Shown: positions 43,069 through 52,571 of the stretch, piece after piece
Numbering within the stretch: the first letter of the stretch is position 1
Layout of the letters: the number at the start of each line of letters is the position of its first letter
NCBI GenBank assembly: GCA_017427405.1
Contig: JAFRSV010000002.1
Span: 1 to 64,000 of the forward strand
Reading direction: 5' to 3'
Source: Alphaproteobacteria bacterium
Lineage (GTDB): Bacteria; Pseudomonadota; Alphaproteobacteria; Rs-D84
Length of the DNA: 64,000 nt
Notes under the pieces: model-generated
What the model saw: only the letters and a program-made list of their open reading frames with translations
Database searches by the model: none
Told to the model about the DNA's origin: nothing
Translations under genes and position numbers: made by a program

Positions 43069-46000
43069 TTAAGCCTTTTGTATAGAGATTCCAAAATTGT
43101 ACCCTTCGATTTCCGTAAAGTGTTCGGCCGGTCCCGGCGACATTTCACGGACAAGCGCGTTCGACATTATCATCTTTTTATGTTGTTCCAACGCGCCAGA
43201 CAACGCCAAATCCGCCGTATAGGTAAGATTTATTCGGTCGGACACATCCAAACCCAACGCTTTACGCGTGTCTTGGATAAAGCGCAACGCGTCGTTTGCC
43301 AAACCTTCGGCAATCAGTTCAGAATTTAATTCAGCGTCCAAAATGACAACCGCGGTATTATCCGGCAACGGCATACCCGTCACACCATCGCGGATATTCA
43401 AACGGGTTTCGAATTCATCCGCGTTTAATGTATAATTACCTACAATCAATTTATCACCCGACAATTCGTAGTCACCCCGTTTCACGGCCGGTGCGATTTC
43501 GCGCAACGCACCACCCAAACGCGCACCAATTTTCGGCGTGATTAAATATATGAAACTGTCCGCGACCCTTGCCGTGTTATCGACCCATTCAACAGATTTC
43601 ACATTTAATTCATCACGGATGATATTCGTGTATTCTGTCATAGGTGTGCCACCCGCAACCGTCAATTTGTTCAGTGGCAAACGATTACGCAATTTGTATT
43701 GTTCACGCAATTGCTTTCCAACAGACACGATTTCTTGGACACGGCGCATATCGTCGACGATTTTCATATCCACCGCGTTTGCCACCGGCCAATCGGTCAA
43801 ATACACCGATTCCGCACCAGTTAAATTTTTATAGATATATTCGGACACAAACGGCGCAAGCGGTGCCAAACAGCGGCATACGGTACAAAGCACCGTATAG
43901 AGCGTATTAAACGCGGTTGTATCTTCGTCCCAAAAACGCGTGCGCGAACGACGGATATACCAATTGTTTAGGATATCCAGGAACCGCACAAATTCTTTGA
44001 CCGCCGTATCCGGTTTATATTCATTTAGTGCGCCGCCCACGGTATCAACCAAAACACTTGTTTCGGACAAGATATATTTATCCAAAACATTTCGTGCATT
44101 TATCCCCGATACATCGTGTGCCGTTATGTTTCCGGCATTCGCATATAATGTAAAGAAATGATATGCGTTCCAAAGCGGGGTTAAAATCGTCTTTATCGGT
44201 TCGGCAAAAACCTTGCCTTCTTTATCAACGGGAACAGGTTCGGCCTTCATAAAATTACTGCCTAAAATATAAAGTCTAACCGCGTCCGCGCCGTATGTTT
44301 CAAGTTGTTCGGATGGGTCAACAAAGTTATGAAGCGATTTTGAAAACTTTCTTTTATTTTCATCAACAACCATACCATTTGCCGAAACAACACGGAACGC
44401 CGGTTTATCAAACAGCGCGACCGCTATTACCATTAGAGAATAAAACCATCCACGTGTTTGGTCTTGACCTTCGATAATATAATCCGCCGGGAAAGTTTTT
44501 TCAAATGTATCTTTGTTTTCAAACGGATAGTGCAGGGCCGCAAACGGCATTGAACCCGATTCAAACCAACAATCCAAAACATCGGGTATGCGTTTCCAAC
44601 CGTCACGCGTTAGTGCATCCAATGTCGGACGATGTAAATCGTCAATCTTTACACCAAAGAATTCTTCCAGTTCCGCAATTGAACCAAAGATTTTATATTC
44701 GCCGTTCCGTTCCCAAATCGGTAATGGCACCCCCCAGAAACGGTTGCGCGAAATTCCCCACGGGCGCACATTTTCAATCCAGGACAAGAACCGATTGCCC
44801 GCCGATGTCCATGTTGTGTCGTTTTTGGTTATTTCAACAAGGCGCTCGCGAATTTTCGGAACATCGATATACCAAGCATCGGTCGCACGATAGATAAGTT
44901 TTTCCTTGCTGCGTGGGCCAAATGGATAACTGTGCCGGTGCTGGTCTTTTTTGACCAAGATTCCATTTGCCCGCAACCAATCAATAATCTTTGGATTGGC
45001 AACAAATATGTTTTCGCCCGTCCATTCGGTGACCGTGTTATCAAAGTTGCCGTAATCGTCAACATTTAATATAACCGGGAATTGCGGGTCAATCGCCTTG
45101 GCCACGATATAGTCGTCTTCACCGTACGCCGGCGCAATATGCACGATACCTGTTCCGTCACTGTCCGACACGTAATCGCCGGAAATCACCGTATACAGCC
45201 CGTGGCCATCCTTTGCCAAATCGGTATAATATGGGAAAATCGGTTTATAATGCAAACCGACCAAGTTGGCCCCCATAACCGTCCCCAGGTTTTCAGAATT
45301 TGCAAAAATCTTGTCATATGCCGAAAGTCGCGATTCCGCCAGAACATAAACATGGCCGTCATCGTGGCGCATACGAACATATTTCATATTGTTATTTACC
45401 GCCAACGCCGAATTCGCCGGCAGTGTCCACGGTGTTGTTGTCCACGCAATCGCACGGTCGCCGTTTGAGAGTTCAAACCAAACCGTCACAGTATCATCAA
45501 CGATGTCTTGATATTCGCTTGACGCTTCGGAATTAGAAAGCACCGTTCCCAATTTCCAATCAAACGGATTCACTTTGAAATCTTTATAGAGCAACCCACG
45601 TTCATACATTTGTTTTAATGCCCAAATCACAGATTCCATATAGTTTTTATCCATTGTGCGATAACCATATTCATCGCCACCATCAACCCAACGACCAACG
45701 CGTTCAATGAAACGCAACCATTCGTTGGTATATGTTGTCACATCGGAACGGCATAAATCACAGAAATGCGCCATACCGTCAGAACCAACAATATCCTTGG
45801 CGGTGCGGCCTTGTTTTTTTTCAACAGATGCCTCCGCCGGCAGGCCATGACAATCCCACCCAAGAACCCGGTCAACGTACCGACCGTGCATAGTTTGAAA
45901 GCGCGCAACCATATCTTTGACCGCCGACACACCAAGGTGCCCCCAATGTGGCAATCCATTTCCAAACGGTGGCCCATCGTAAAATGTGAATGGATGCCCA

Positions 46001-46113
46001 AGTTTCGTTTTATTCAAACTTTTGTGGAAAGTATCGTCCCCGCGCCAAAACTCTATTATTTCATGTTCCAGTTTCGGAAAATCGGCCTTTGGTTCGGTCT
46101 TTGGATATGCCAT
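43069..46113 (-). CDS. ileS: Isoleucyl-tRNA synthetase, eukaryote-like type
   Basis: 1014 aa. The N-terminus EHEIIEFWRGDDTFHKSL, the HIGH motif variant GNGLPHWGHLGVSAVKD, the editing region TTPWTLPANSALAVN, WFYSLMV and the KMSKS variant KRKFSKSLHNFVDP place it in the long IleRS2 class shared with eukaryotes and Rickettsiales. The class lacks the C-terminal zinc finger of E. coli IleRS and is usually mupirocin-insensitive. Expression appears to be controlled by a leader peptide rich in Ile codons and a terminator at 46142-46228. Confidence 0.95.
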   Translation of the reverse strand: MAYPKTEPKADFPKLEHEIIEFWRGDDTFHKSLNKTKLGHPFTFYDGPPFGNGLPHWGHLGVSAVKDMVARFQTMHGRYVDRVLGWDCHGLPAEASVEKKQGRTAKDIVGSDGMAHFCDLCRSDVTTYTNEWLRFIERVGRWVDGGDEYGYRTMDKNYMESVIWALKQMYERGLLYKDFKVNPFDWKLGTVLSNSEASSEYQDIVDDTVTVWFELSNGDRAIAWTTTPWTLPANSALAVNNNMKYVRMRHDDGHVYVLAESRLSAYDKIFANSENLGTVMGANLVGLHYKPIFPYYTDLAKDGHGLYTVISGDYVSDSDGTGIVHIAPAYGEDDYIVAKAIDPQFPVILNVDDYGNFDNTVTEWTGENIFVANPKIIDWLRANGILVKKDQHRHSYPFGPRSKEKLIYRATDAWYIDVPKIRERLVEITKNDTTWTSAGNRFLSWIENVRPWGISRNRFWGVPLPIWERNGEYKIFGSIAELEEFFGVKIDDLHRPTLDALTRDGWKRIPDVLDCWFESGSMPFAALHYPFENKDTFEKTFPADYIIEGQDQTRGWFYSLMVIAVALFDKPAFRVVSANGMVVDENKRKFSKSLHNFVDPSEQLETYGADAVRLYILGSNFMKAEPVPVDKEGKVFAEPIKTILTPLWNAYHFFTLYANAGNITAHDVSGINARNVLDKYILSETSVLVDTVGGALNEYKPDTAVKEFVRFLDILNNWYIRRSRTRFWDEDTTAFNTLYTVLCTVCRCLAPLAPFVSEYIYKNLTGAESVYLTDWPVANAVDMKIVDDMRRVQEIVSVGKQLREQYKLRNRLPLNKLTVAGGTPMTEYTNIIRDELNVKSVEWVDNTARVADSFIYLITPKIGARLGGALREIAPAVKRGDYELSGDKLIVGNYTLNADEFETRLNIRDGVTGMPLPDNTAVVILDAELNSELIAEGLANDALRFIQDTRKALGLDVSDRINLTYTADLALSGALEQHKKMIMSNALVREMSPGPAEHFTEIEGYNFGISIQKA

Positions 46114-46141
46114 TTTTTACTCCATTATTTGCAATTATCAT

Positions 46142-46166
46142 AAAAAAACGGGCGCATTCGCGCCCG
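46142..46166 (-). terminator. Intrinsic terminator in the ileS leader
   Basis: On the minus strand CGGGCGC-GAAT-GCGCCCG is followed by seven T, 28 bases before the ileS ATG and in the same direction. No upstream gene on this strand needs it, so it points to attenuation. An upstream TTGCGC could pair with GCGCGAA to break the stem. Confidence 0.75.
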
Positions 46167-46192
46167 GGCCATCGCCAAAGCGCAAGGCCAGA

Positions 46193-46228
46193 TTATCTTA
46201 TAATAATGATTGTTTTTTTGTTCATCAT
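46193..46228 (-). CDS. ileS leader peptide MMNKKTIIIIR
   Basis: An 11-codon frame with ATC ATT ATT ATA, four Ile codons in a row, ends in TAA 27 bases before the terminator stem. TATAAT at 46246-46241 places transcription start about 6 bases before the first ATG, so translation would be nearly leaderless; no Shine-Dalgarno is seen. Ribosome stalling on Ile codons when charged tRNA-Ile is low would be expected to favour readthrough into ileS, by analogy with amino-acid operon attenuators. Confidence 0.6.
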   Translation of the reverse strand: MMNKKTIIIIR

Positions 46229-46271
46229 GCGCAGTAGTTTATTATACAAAATACAATATTTCAAGTATTTT

Positions 46272-46299
46272 TTGACAAACCATATATTTAATATAAAAT
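46272..46299 (+). promoter_or_regulatory. Sigma-70 promoter of the 46322 gene
   Basis: TTGACA, 16 bases, TAAAAT, 22 bases before the ATG; an AAAGGA site lies between. Confidence 0.65.
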
Positions 46300-46321
46300 C
46301 ATAATAAAAAAGGATTTAAAA

Positions 46322-46930
46322 ATGAAAGATGAAAAGATTGAAAGTGTCGCATATTTTGCGGGTCGAATGTTGAAACCATTTGTTATGCTGTGGTTACCAT
46401 TCGCCGTATCAAAACAGATTCGGCGCGATATCATGGACCCAAATAAAATAAATGAACCACTTCGGCTTGGGAAAAAAATAAGAAAATATACCAAAAGCTT
46501 TATGGAATGCAAGGTGCACGCGTTGCCCGATTATTTTTTTAATCGTGCGTGGACTTATAATGAATGGCGCAAACAAAAACATGATAACAAAACGACAGTT
46601 TCTTATAACGCACAACCGGAAATAGATAAAAAACAAATTGGCGATATTGTTGCAAAGTTAGAGTTTGCCCCTGTGCTTCGTGTTTCTTATTTTGAAAAAA
46701 CAAAACATCAACCACTGGCACCGGCATCGTGCGAATTTGGTGACACTGTTATTCAATTTTCGCCCGCCGGAACAAAGTGGTGCGGTGGTATGCGCGGGAA
46801 TGGGTATATTTCAAAAAAAACACCGGACGGCAAACGGCAACAAATTTGCACAATTTCACCAGATCTTTCTGATTATTTGGCGGAAATTGCACACGGACAG
46901 TATGAATTGATGAAAACAAAACTTAGGTAA
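46322..46930 (+). CDS. Hypothetical protein, 202 aa
   Basis: A basic protein, MKDEKIESVAYFAGRMLKPFVMLWLPFAVSKQ start, with a moderately hydrophobic segment near residues 15-28 that may associate with membrane. The C-terminal half has FGDTVIQFSPAGTKWCGGMRGNGYISKKTPDGKRQ and ends in a helix. It is transcribed away from ileS. I do not recognise the family. Confidence 0.7.
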   Translation: MKDEKIESVAYFAGRMLKPFVMLWLPFAVSKQIRRDIMDPNKINEPLRLGKKIRKYTKSFMECKVHALPDYFFNRAWTYNEWRKQKHDNKTTVSYNAQPEIDKKQIGDIVAKLEFAPVLRVSYFEKTKHQPLAPASCEFGDTVIQFSPAGTKWCGGMRGNGYISKKTPDGKRQQICTISPDLSDYLAEIAHGQYELMKTKLR

Positions 46931-46977
46931 TTAAATCACTGTTCGCATACGCTTGCACTTGTTCTGACATACAAATT

Positions 46978-47080
46978 TTTAATCGTGCACTTTATTGTGC
47001 GCGATAACAGATAATATCTGGAATTTCTGTCCGTCTTCGTGCGTTTCACGCACTCCGCCGCGACACTCAATTTTCTTAAC
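46978..47080. repeat. TCGTGCAC hairpin and CCGTCTTCG repeat copy 4
   Basis: ATCGTGCAC/GTGCGCGAT, then TCCGTCTTCGTGCG, CGCAC and CCGCGACACTCAATTTTC, just 3' of tRNA-Thr, in the same order of parts as 41655-41730 but permuted. Confidence 0.6.
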
Positions 47081-47123
47081 TAAAAATCCCGCAAAATGCG
47101 AGATTTTTACTAACGAAAATTGG

Positions 47124-47199
47124 TGGTGCCGGTGATAAGACTCGAACTTACGACCCCCTCATTACGAATGAGATGCTCTACCAACTGAGCTACACCGGC
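47124..47199 (-). tRNA. tRNA-Thr (CGT)
   Basis: A 76-base tRNA with encoded CCA, acceptor GCCGGTG/CACCGGC, anticodon stem TCTCA/TGAGG and loop TTCGTAA (CGT), T-arm TTCGAGT. Confidence 0.94.
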
Positions 47200-47216
47200 G
47201 TTCCGTGACACATACT

Positions 47217-47636
47217 TTACATGACAATATTTTGATTTTCAAGTGTTTTAAGTCGAACCATATTTATTTTTTTCCAAACATCGCCAATTTTTCCAACAAT
47301 AACACCAGTATAAACGCATGTTTGGTCGTTCAAATTAAATATAACGCGCAAATCTGCACTGTATTGTTGCACGATTTTTTTGCCGTCATCGGTCAGAGCC
47401 CACTTTGCCCCCGGTGTCATATCATAACCTTGGTAAATACAAAGTTCCCCATCCATAAAATAACCACGCGGACAAATGGTTAGAAAATTCGAAACACTTG
47501 TTGTCGAAAGCCCCATATTTTCTAACATTTGCTTATGCGAAATATCAAATTTTTTTTGTGCGACCAACAATCCAACATCGGGCATTATTATAAATGCCCG
47601 ACGTTTCGTATGAAAAACGGTCGTTTTTTCCGTCAT
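47217..47636 (-). CDS. Hypothetical protein coupled to thyX
   Basis: A 139-residue soluble protein (MTEKTTVFHTKRRAFIIMPD start). The middle, HKQMLENMGLSTTSVSNFL, could be an HTH-like helix pair, but this is weak. The C-terminal half is strand-rich (YSADLRVIFNLNDQTCVYTGVIVGKIGDVWKK). Its start overlaps the thyX stop (TAATG), so it is translationally coupled and may serve the same process. Family unknown. Confidence 0.7.
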   Translation of the reverse strand: MTEKTTVFHTKRRAFIIMPDVGLLVAQKKFDISHKQMLENMGLSTTSVSNFLTICPRGYFMDGELCIYQGYDMTPGAKWALTDDGKKIVQQYSADLRVIFNLNDQTCVYTGVIVGKIGDVWKKINMVRLKTLENQNIVM

Positions 47637-49033
47637 TATATTTGTCTTTGGCGGAAATAGTTTATTTTATCCGCAAGGTCACGCCCGCAATAACGCGCGC
47701 CTTCGGCACATTTGCCACGTAATAAACACGGCGGTGTCAGATATTTCATAAGTTTCGCATTTTCACCGATATATTGCGCCAAATCGCGTCGCAGGTCACA
47801 AGAGATATGGTAAATCGCCTCTTGCGCGCACCAACACGTGCGTTTTCCTTGCTCGTGTATCAATGCGTTAAGATTCGCAATCTTTTCGTATTGCACCATC
47901 GCACCGTACGGTGCAATAGACATCAGCATACTGCGTGACATATTCGGGTCGGCAACCATAGAATAATATTCGCGCATAAATTTATCAGCCGAATCTTTCA
48001 ACACAGCCATATTCAATAGCGGCGGCAAATAAAAATATCCTGTAAATACCGGTTCCGAACGTTTAATAGTGCGGTGACGTTGATCTTGGCCCATTGTTGC
48101 GCCCGCATCAATATGAATTTGTGTGTGAACATAGCTTACTGAATTATTCATAGATTCTGGGCGAAATTGCAATGTATCAACCATATCGCGCGATTTATCT
48201 TCGCCAAATGTTTTATCATCGTATTTATAATCTATCAATTTGAATTCAGGTTTTGTTTTTACGCCCATGTATTCATTTGGCATCTTTGGATACCAAAACC
48301 CGATATTGTCGCGGGAATTTTGTTCAAACATATATGAAATATCCGGATATTTTGCCTTTATTGTGTTTGCAATTTTATCCATTGTATCACACATAAACGG
48401 TGTCCAAGCCGTACGATACAGCGCCGCAATCGTCACAAGGTCGACCGTCCAATCAAGTGCCGTTGGCGCAATCATTGATATAAACATACGCAATTGTTCC
48501 TGGGCAAGTTTTGGTGCCTGTTTTGTAATGTATTCATCATTTGCCTTTGGGCGTTCGTGATGTATCGCATTTGCCGCAATTTCGGTCGCACGTGCTTTGT
48601 TTTTTGCATATATATCCAAACCTTGCTCAATCCAACCAGTTGCACGATTGATATTATGTGACGACACGTATGGATAATATGTTTCCAATGTTTTCTTTAT
48701 CGCATTCATATCAGGTTCATCATACATTTTGGAAAAACGTCCGGAACGTTGGTCGGTATTATAAAATGGCGCGGTAAGGTGCAGACCAAAAACAACACTG
48801 GATACCGGAATACCTTCGATATTAAATGTAAAATAGTTATGTTCCAATGTTGTATGATGTCCAGTATCAAATAAACTTTTTTTAACAAACGATGTGTTCT
48901 TTTCATCTATTGTTTTGTCCATTTCCGGAACATCCGCCGAATAACATGTACGCGCCGCGTGTCGTGCAAGTATTGTTGGTGGAACGTTTGTTTCGGCAAT
49001 TGGGTTAACTTTGATAATATCATTCGTGTTCAT
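47636..49033 (-). CDS. thyX: Flavin-dependent thymidylate synthase, long form
   Basis: Makes dTMP with FAD and methylene-tetrahydrofolate. The first half has TGHHTTLEHNYFTFNIEGI and APFYNTDQRSGRFSKMY; the second has the ThyX signature region GQDQRHRTIKRSEP and a CAQEAIYHISCDLRRDL segment. At 465 aa it is about twice the common ThyX length, so it looks like two ThyX-fold halves, as in the long chlamydial enzymes. thyA is not in the window. Confidence 0.88.
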   Translation of the reverse strand: MNTNDIIKVNPIAETNVPPTILARHAARTCYSADVPEMDKTIDEKNTSFVKKSLFDTGHHTTLEHNYFTFNIEGIPVSSVVFGLHLTAPFYNTDQRSGRFSKMYDEPDMNAIKKTLETYYPYVSSHNINRATGWIEQGLDIYAKNKARATEIAANAIHHERPKANDEYITKQAPKLAQEQLRMFISMIAPTALDWTVDLVTIAALYRTAWTPFMCDTMDKIANTIKAKYPDISYMFEQNSRDNIGFWYPKMPNEYMGVKTKPEFKLIDYKYDDKTFGEDKSRDMVDTLQFRPESMNNSVSYVHTQIHIDAGATMGQDQRHRTIKRSEPVFTGYFYLPPLLNMAVLKDSADKFMREYYSMVADPNMSRSMLMSIAPYGAMVQYEKIANLNALIHEQGKRTCWCAQEAIYHISCDLRRDLAQYIGENAKLMKYLTPPCLLRGKCAEGARYCGRDLADKINYFRQRQI

Positions 49034-49138
49034 GTGTATCTCCTTTTTTTGGATTTCAGTATAAAGACAATTCAGTGGTTTTCAAGAAAAAAATTCATAT
49101 TTTTTATCGTGAAAAATTTTATATTTGTGGGTATGTTT

Positions 49139-49173
49139 CCCGGCTTTTTTGCAATTTTTTTACAAAAAAGCCG
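49139..49173. terminator. CCGGCTTTTTT...AAAAAAGCCGG hairpin
   Basis: An inverted repeat of 11 bp between thyX and pheT. Near-copies lie inside rsmG (20733-20763) and mnmG (37541-37575). It may end transcription from pheT but lacks a separate T run. Confidence 0.5.
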
Positions 49174-49216
49174 GCGATGCCGGCCTAAATGATAAAAATG
49201 TTTAAAAATGCCGGTA

Positions 49217-51523
49217 TTATTTATCACGCACATGGGCGGGACACTTTTTTTCCACCGCCGCGATTATGTCGGCATGCAATTTTGCTAAATCGGATTCCGA
49301 CATTTTTTCGCGCGGTGTAAATGTAATTGTGAAAGCAACGGACTTTTTACCATCCGGCATTTCAAACGAATCAAACACAACCGCACTTGATATCGGGTTT
49401 GTGGCATGTCGCGCCGCCGCAACCAACCGGTCAGCCGGAAAATCGGACGGCACAACGAACGCAAAATCACGCGTTATTGGTTGAAAATCGCCCATAACAA
49501 TTGGCCCATGCGGCAAAACCCGACGCGGCAGGTTTTCCGTATCGCCGACAATACCGATAATAACATTTGTTTTTATCTTTAACGCGCGCGCAACCGATGG
49601 ATGCAATTCGCCAAATTCCGCCAAAACCTTTTTACCCTGCATTATTCGACCATAACGATACGGGTGCGCCCAAAGTGGTGGATTTTCGGTGTCTATTGTA
49701 AAGTTTTGACCGTTTAACAGCGAAACAATATCCGCCTTGACATCATATATATCAACGGCGCGATTACGTTTTTGCCAATGCCGCGGTGATGTTGCACCGG
49801 TGCGAACAATACAAATTTCGGTGTGTTGTTCGCCCGGCATATCGCCGTCGAAAACCGTTCCCATTTCAAACAAATTCAAATCGGGATATCCGCGTTTTTC
49901 ATTTTCCAAAACCGCATTCAACAAAATTCCAAGCAACGAATTCCGCGCCGTATCAAAGTCCGCAATAATAGGATTTGCAACGCATACAGACGGTTTGTTG
50001 GACAAAATCTTTTCAATACGCGAATTACCAAAACCATACGAACGGCATTCATTCAACCCACGCGCGGCAAGTTTTTGCTTTGTGTGCAATTCAAAATTAT
50101 CGCCACGAACCGCGTCACCAGTGGTGTGCGCGTCGTTTTGTGCAATTTTATCGTATCCATAAATACGGATTAAATCTGCGACTATTGTTTCCGGAATTTT
50201 AACATCCGTGCGCGAATTGGGCGCGGTCACTTTCCATTTCTTTCCGGCAAAATTTCCCGTATAGCCAAGTTTTGTTAAAATATCTTTCATTTCATCAGCG
50301 GACATTTCAATCCCGGTTTTTTGAACAAATGTTTCGGGCAAAAATTCAATTTCTGGGTTTGTTGGTGTGTCCGTTCCCGCGGCGGAAAAACCGACAATAT
50401 CGCCACCACATACATCCGTAATTATCTTTACAGCGGACATTAATGCGGTGCCTGTTATTGTTGGGTCAATGCCGCGTTCATAGCGATACGATGCGTCGGT
50501 TGACATCGACAGCCGCTTTGATGTTTTACGAATACACACCGGGTCAAAGTACGCACTTTCCAAAATTATATTTTTTGTTTTATCATGTGTACAACCGCGT
50601 GCGCCACCAACAACACCGGCCAGTGCAAGGACCCCCGCGTCATCGGCAACAACAATATCGGTATTTTTTAATTCGTGTTTTGTTCCGAATAAATCTGTAA
50701 ATTCTTCGCCGTCCGTTGCCATGCGCACCGTGATATTACCAACAATTTCATCCGCATCAAAACAATGCATTGGTTGCACCATGTCATAGCAAATATAGTT
50801 TGTTGCATCGATTGGCGCGTTCTTTGGGTTTATCCCAATTGCACGCAGACGCGACGCAATTTTTGCCGAACTGGGCGACATTTTTATATTATGAATTTCT
50901 GCAAGTTTATATGCGCGACACTTATCGGTTTTTATGTTCACACCGCGCGCCTTGCCGGACACCGCGAAAATATCATCGTGCGGTTCGATATATTCGCCCG
51001 CGCCCGCTGCAGAAAGGTCACGCGCAACACCGCGCACCGCCAAATAATCGGGGCGGTTCGGTGTTATACCCGCGTCAAAGACCGTTGGGCAATCAACAAC
51101 AGGTGTACCGATTTTTGTATCATCCGGCAATTCGATAATACCACTGTGGTCATCGTTTATGCCAAGTTCGCGGCCACTGCACATCATGCCGTCGGATACA
51201 ACGCCGCGCAATTTACCGCTTTGAATCTCGTGGCCTTCGATAACACAACCCGGCCGCGCAAGTGCGGATATCATACCAACACGCACATTGGGTGCACCAC
51301 AGACAACCTGGCGCAAATCTTTGCCGCCGTCATCAACCATTAAAACATGCAAATGGTCGCTGTTTTCATGTGGTTTGCATTCAACAATACGCGCCGCAAT
51401 CGGGGGCAGGGGGGCAATTAAATCTTCAACCTCTAACCCAGAACGCGTTAAAACATCGGCGATTTGTTCCGCGTTCAAATCTGTTTTTAAATAATCTTTT
51501 AACCAATCAAAAGTCCATTTCAT
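49217..51523 (-). CDS. pheT: Phenylalanyl-tRNA synthetase beta subunit
   Basis: 768 aa. The N-terminal EMAP-like tRNA-binding domain (HENSDHLHVLMVDDGG, GMMCSGRELG), the B3/B4 editing domain with INPKNAPIDATNYICYDMVQPMHCFDAD, B5 and the catalytic-like domain (DTARNSLLGILLNAVLENEKRG) are in order, ending with the anticodon-binding FDX-ACB domain (FVVPSDFPADRLV). Follows pheS by 16 bases. Confidence 0.96.
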   Translation of the reverse strand: MKWTFDWLKDYLKTDLNAEQIADVLTRSGLEVEDLIAPLPPIAARIVECKPHENSDHLHVLMVDDGGKDLRQVVCGAPNVRVGMISALARPGCVIEGHEIQSGKLRGVVSDGMMCSGRELGINDDHSGIIELPDDTKIGTPVVDCPTVFDAGITPNRPDYLAVRGVARDLSAAGAGEYIEPHDDIFAVSGKARGVNIKTDKCRAYKLAEIHNIKMSPSSAKIASRLRAIGINPKNAPIDATNYICYDMVQPMHCFDADEIVGNITVRMATDGEEFTDLFGTKHELKNTDIVVADDAGVLALAGVVGGARGCTHDKTKNIILESAYFDPVCIRKTSKRLSMSTDASYRYERGIDPTITGTALMSAVKIITDVCGGDIVGFSAAGTDTPTNPEIEFLPETFVQKTGIEMSADEMKDILTKLGYTGNFAGKKWKVTAPNSRTDVKIPETIVADLIRIYGYDKIAQNDAHTTGDAVRGDNFELHTKQKLAARGLNECRSYGFGNSRIEKILSNKPSVCVANPIIADFDTARNSLLGILLNAVLENEKRGYPDLNLFEMGTVFDGDMPGEQHTEICIVRTGATSPRHWQKRNRAVDIYDVKADIVSLLNGQNFTIDTENPPLWAHPYRYGRIMQGKKVLAEFGELHPSVARALKIKTNVIIGIVGDTENLPRRVLPHGPIVMGDFQPITRDFAFVVPSDFPADRLVAAARHATNPISSAVVFDSFEMPDGKKSVAFTITFTPREKMSESDLAKLHADIIAAVEKKCPAHVRDK

Positions 51524-51539
51524 ATTTCACACCCTTTTA

Positions 51540-52490
51540 TTAAAAACCACATGTTTTTAGCCAACGAACATCATTGCCATACAAATCACGCAAATCCGGT
51601 AGGTTATATTTCAACATTGCAAGTCGGTCAAGACCGAAACCAAATGCGAAACCTTGGTATTTATCGGGGTCAACACCACAATTACGCAACACATTTGGAT
51701 GAACCATACCCGCGCCCATCATTTCCAACCAACGGTCGCCGTTCCATTTCATGTCAACCTCTATACTGGGGTCGGTGAAAGGAAAATATGACGGCCGAAT
51801 ACGCAATTCAACATTACTAAGTCCAAAGAAACGCTTAAAAAACGCGCGGATATCGCCAATCAAATCGGAAAGTGTGACATTTTTATCTATATAAAGTCCT
51901 TCGATTTGACCAAACATTGGGCCGTGGGTCGCGTCCATTTCTTTGCGGTATGTTGAACCGGTCGCAAACATTTTAATTGGCACGCCTTCGGATTCCATCG
52001 CACGAATTTGAATCGCCGATGTTTGTGTGCGCATAACGTTGCCATTGTTCAAGAAAAATGTGTCCTGCATATCACGGGCGGGGTGATGCGCGGGTGTATT
52101 TAGCGCGGTAAAATTATGCCAATCATCTTCTATTTCCGGGCCCGTATGACGCGTATAACCAAAAGATTCCAAAATTTCAGATATTTCCGACAACGCCTTG
52201 GTCAACGGGTGAATTGTTCCGCGGTTTTCCGGTTCCGCGTCCAATGTCACATCAAGTTTTTGTGTGGCAAGTGCGGCGTTTAATTCAGCCGTTTCGATTT
52301 CCGATTGGCGCGATTTGAACAATTCGCGCAATTCGGTATTTTCACGGTTTAATTCCGCACGCGCATCATTATCCAAATTCTTCATTTCGCGCAATTTTGC
52401 GGTCATTGTGCCATTTTTACCAAACACGGACGCATACAGTTCCTGTAATTCATTTAATGTTTTGGTATTTTTAATTTGTTCTTTTAGCAT
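51540..52490 (-). CDS. pheS: Phenylalanyl-tRNA synthetase alpha subunit
   Basis: 316 aa, class II core: HPLTKALSEISEILESFGY, GPEIEDDWHNFTALNTPAHHPARDMQDTFF (motif 2 region), THGPMFGQIEGLYIDKNV and GAGMVHPNVLRNCG, then GFAFGFGLDRLAMLKYNLPDLRDLY (motif 3). The N-terminal coiled coil is shorter than in E. coli. Order rpmI-rplT-pheS-pheT is conserved, but infC is elsewhere. Confidence 0.97.
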   Translation of the reverse strand: MLKEQIKNTKTLNELQELYASVFGKNGTMTAKLREMKNLDNDARAELNRENTELRELFKSRQSEIETAELNAALATQKLDVTLDAEPENRGTIHPLTKALSEISEILESFGYTRHTGPEIEDDWHNFTALNTPAHHPARDMQDTFFLNNGNVMRTQTSAIQIRAMESEGVPIKMFATGSTYRKEMDATHGPMFGQIEGLYIDKNVTLSDLIGDIRAFFKRFFGLSNVELRIRPSYFPFTDPSIEVDMKWNGDRWLEMMGAGMVHPNVLRNCGVDPDKYQGFAFGFGLDRLAMLKYNLPDLRDLYGNDVRWLKTCGF

Positions 52491-52571
52491 AATTTTACCT
52501 TTTAATAAATACGGGGTCGCTGTTGCGGCCCCATAATCTTAGAATAAAAACAATTCGCCGCCAAGGTTTTT

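Noticed and set aside
52491..52571. A pheS attenuator like that of E. coli pheM
   Set aside because: A GGGGCCGC/GCGACCCC hairpin exists but has no T run, and no convincing Phe-rich leader frame with a start codon was found.
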